Source: Rhizobiales bacterium Y(2018) (GTDB lineage: Bacteria; Pseudomonadota; Alphaproteobacteria; Rhizobiales; Aestuariivirgaceae). From it: DNA of 64,000 bases. The translations under genes and the position numbers were made by a program. This document shows, piece after piece, positions 63,325 through 64,000 of the stretch (the first letter of the stretch is position 1; each line of letters starts with the position of its first letter). The notes below the pieces were generated by a model, which was given only the letters and a program-made list of their open reading frames with translations, had not been told where the DNA came from and made no database searches. The stretch is from contig SCPD01000006.1 of NCBI GenBank assembly GCA_005502925.1, positions 1 through 64,000 of the forward strand, in the 5' to 3' direction.

Positions 63325-63642
63325 ATGAGAGAGATCGAGAACGCGATCGCCGCCGCCCAGGTCCTGAGCTTCAGGCTGCCGATGCTGTGGGCGATGGCGT
63401 TCTCGCAAACGCCGGAACGGCGCGCCGAAGCGGTAAAGATGATCGCCGAAAAGCAGATGGCGGTGGCGGAAGGCCTCAATGCCGCGGCACTATCGGCGCT
63501 CGCCACCTGGATGAAGCTCGCCTCGGGGGCTAAGGTTTCGGCGCCGGCAGCAACGACCAGGATGATCAAAGCGGCGACACGGCCCGGCGAAAGACGCATG
63601 CGTGCCAATGCGCGAAGGCTCGCGCGCCGCAAGCGAATCTGA
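63325..63642 (+). CDS. Small phasin-like protein of unknown function
   Basis: A 105-residue alpha-helical protein with an Ala/Lys-rich basic C-terminus (RPGERRMRANARRLARRKRI). The N-terminal half has an amphipathic helix (AEKQMAVAEGLNAAALSAL) resembling phasin or granule-associated proteins, but similarity is weak. It begins 2 nt after mmsA, so it is probably translated with it. Function not assigned. Confidence 0.6.
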   Translation: MREIENAIAAAQVLSFRLPMLWAMAFSQTPERRAEAVKMIAEKQMAVAEGLNAAALSALATWMKLASGAKVSAPAATTRMIKAATRPGERRMRANARRLARRKRI

Positions 63643-63646
63643 TCTG

Positions 63647-64000
63647 TCAGGCGGGCTGCAGCGCTTCGTCGAAGGAGACCAGGCGGCGCTTCTTTTCGTC
63701 CCACAGGACAAGCCGCACGGACCGCAAGCTCTCGAGCAGGGTCAGACGGCCGACTTGGTGAAGCTCGGGGCGGTCGCGCAAGACTTCCGGCAGGCGGTAA
63801 AAGGGAATGCGGCTCGACAGATGATGCACATGGTGCACGCCGATATTGGCGGTGAACCAGCGTAAGATGGGCGGCAGGTCGTAATGCGAGCTGCCATGCA
63901 GCGCCGCCTCGTGGAAACTCCAGTCGCCGTCATGCTCCCAGAAGGTTTCCTCGAACTGGTGCTGGACATAGAACAGCCATACGCCGATCGCCGCGGCAAG
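63647..64000 (-). CDS. Fatty acid desaturase, partial (N-terminus outside window)
   Basis: The frame is open from the window's right edge to a stop at 63647, giving about 117 C-terminal residues. Two histidine-box regions of membrane desaturases are visible: FYVQHQFEETFWEHDGDW and HHVHHLSSRIPFYRLPEVL. Together with the general layout they indicate a membrane fatty acid desaturase (FADS). Regiospecificity cannot be read from this fragment. The gene converges with the phasin-like gene after 4 nt. Confidence 0.85.
   Translation of the reverse strand, partial: LAAAIGVWLFYVQHQFEETFWEHDGDWSFHEAALHGSSHYDLPPILRWFTANIGVHHVHHLSSRIPFYRLPEVLRDRPELHQVGRLTLLESLRSVRLVLWDEKKRRLVSFDEALQPA

Overview
The window is a dense, GC-rich (roughly 60-65% by eye) chromosomal segment of an alphaproteobacterium, most probably of the order Hyphomicrobiales (Rhizobiales). 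The evidence is: the hemC-hemD-mic60-hemY arrangement, with a mitofilin/Mic60-type gene between uroporphyrinogen-III synthase and HemY; the tsaD-gpsA-YciI-EVE run; sdhCDAB gene order; an MSMEG_1061-type flavoprotein; and several families of hairpin-rich intergenic repeats resembling those common in rhizobial genomes. No rRNA, tRNA, CRISPR array, transposase or phage gene was seen. The outermost genes (hemY at the left, a fatty acid desaturase at the right) are cut by the window edges.

Layout. 1-4187 (minus): haem operon hemC-hemD-mic60-hemY. 4350-7789 (plus): tsaD-gpsA-YciI-EVE-methyltransferase. 8035-18696: mixed metabolic genes (EamA exporter; acs with an aminotransferase, a PPOX flavoprotein and a deaminase; an S1C protease; a PLP sulfur-amino-acid lyase with an SDR; pdxH; a glycine-zipper lipoprotein; DUF2007 and TerB-like membrane proteins). 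18839-24189 (plus): a TetR regulator with an operator between its own -35 and -10, a double-cupin protein and a complete spermidine/putrescine-type ABC transporter. 24301-27711 (minus): sdhCDAB. 27932-29524: prfC. 29584-34809: an accessory stretch with a methyltransferase, a TPR/ATP-grasp protein, an outer-membrane barrel and a TPR/sulfotransferase. 34790-37737 (minus): a tripartite tricarboxylate transporter. 37797-45844: small enzymes, an L,D-transpeptidase, gabT, an amidase and an ECF-like sigma gene between two VOC genes. 45848-57072 (minus): a ten-kilobase catabolic cluster with a divergent Lrp regulator. 57332-64000: Lrp, an alcohol dehydrogenase, HxlR, a flavodoxin-like reductase, GNAT, mmsA with a small downstream gene, and a desaturase.

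The most interesting region is 45848-57832. Read in order of likely chemistry it holds an APC permease, a COG3457-type basic amino-acid racemase fused to a ureohydrolase-like domain, a FAD D-amino-acid dehydrogenase, a 2-ketoarginine (5-guanidino-2-oxopentanoate) decarboxylase-like TPP enzyme, an aldehyde dehydrogenase, a C45 Ntn-hydrolase, an ATP-grasp ligase, a tandem universal stress protein and an Lrp regulator, with gabT about 4 kb away. I infer a racemase-plus-dehydrogenase route from arginine (or another basic amino acid) to 2-ketoarginine, then 4-guanidinobutyrate and possibly GABA. It would replace the arginine transaminase of the Pseudomonas pathway. The fused ureohydrolase domain has lost most of the metal ligands of arginases, and the C45/ATP-grasp pair has no place in the known pathway; these points suggest an undescribed variant.
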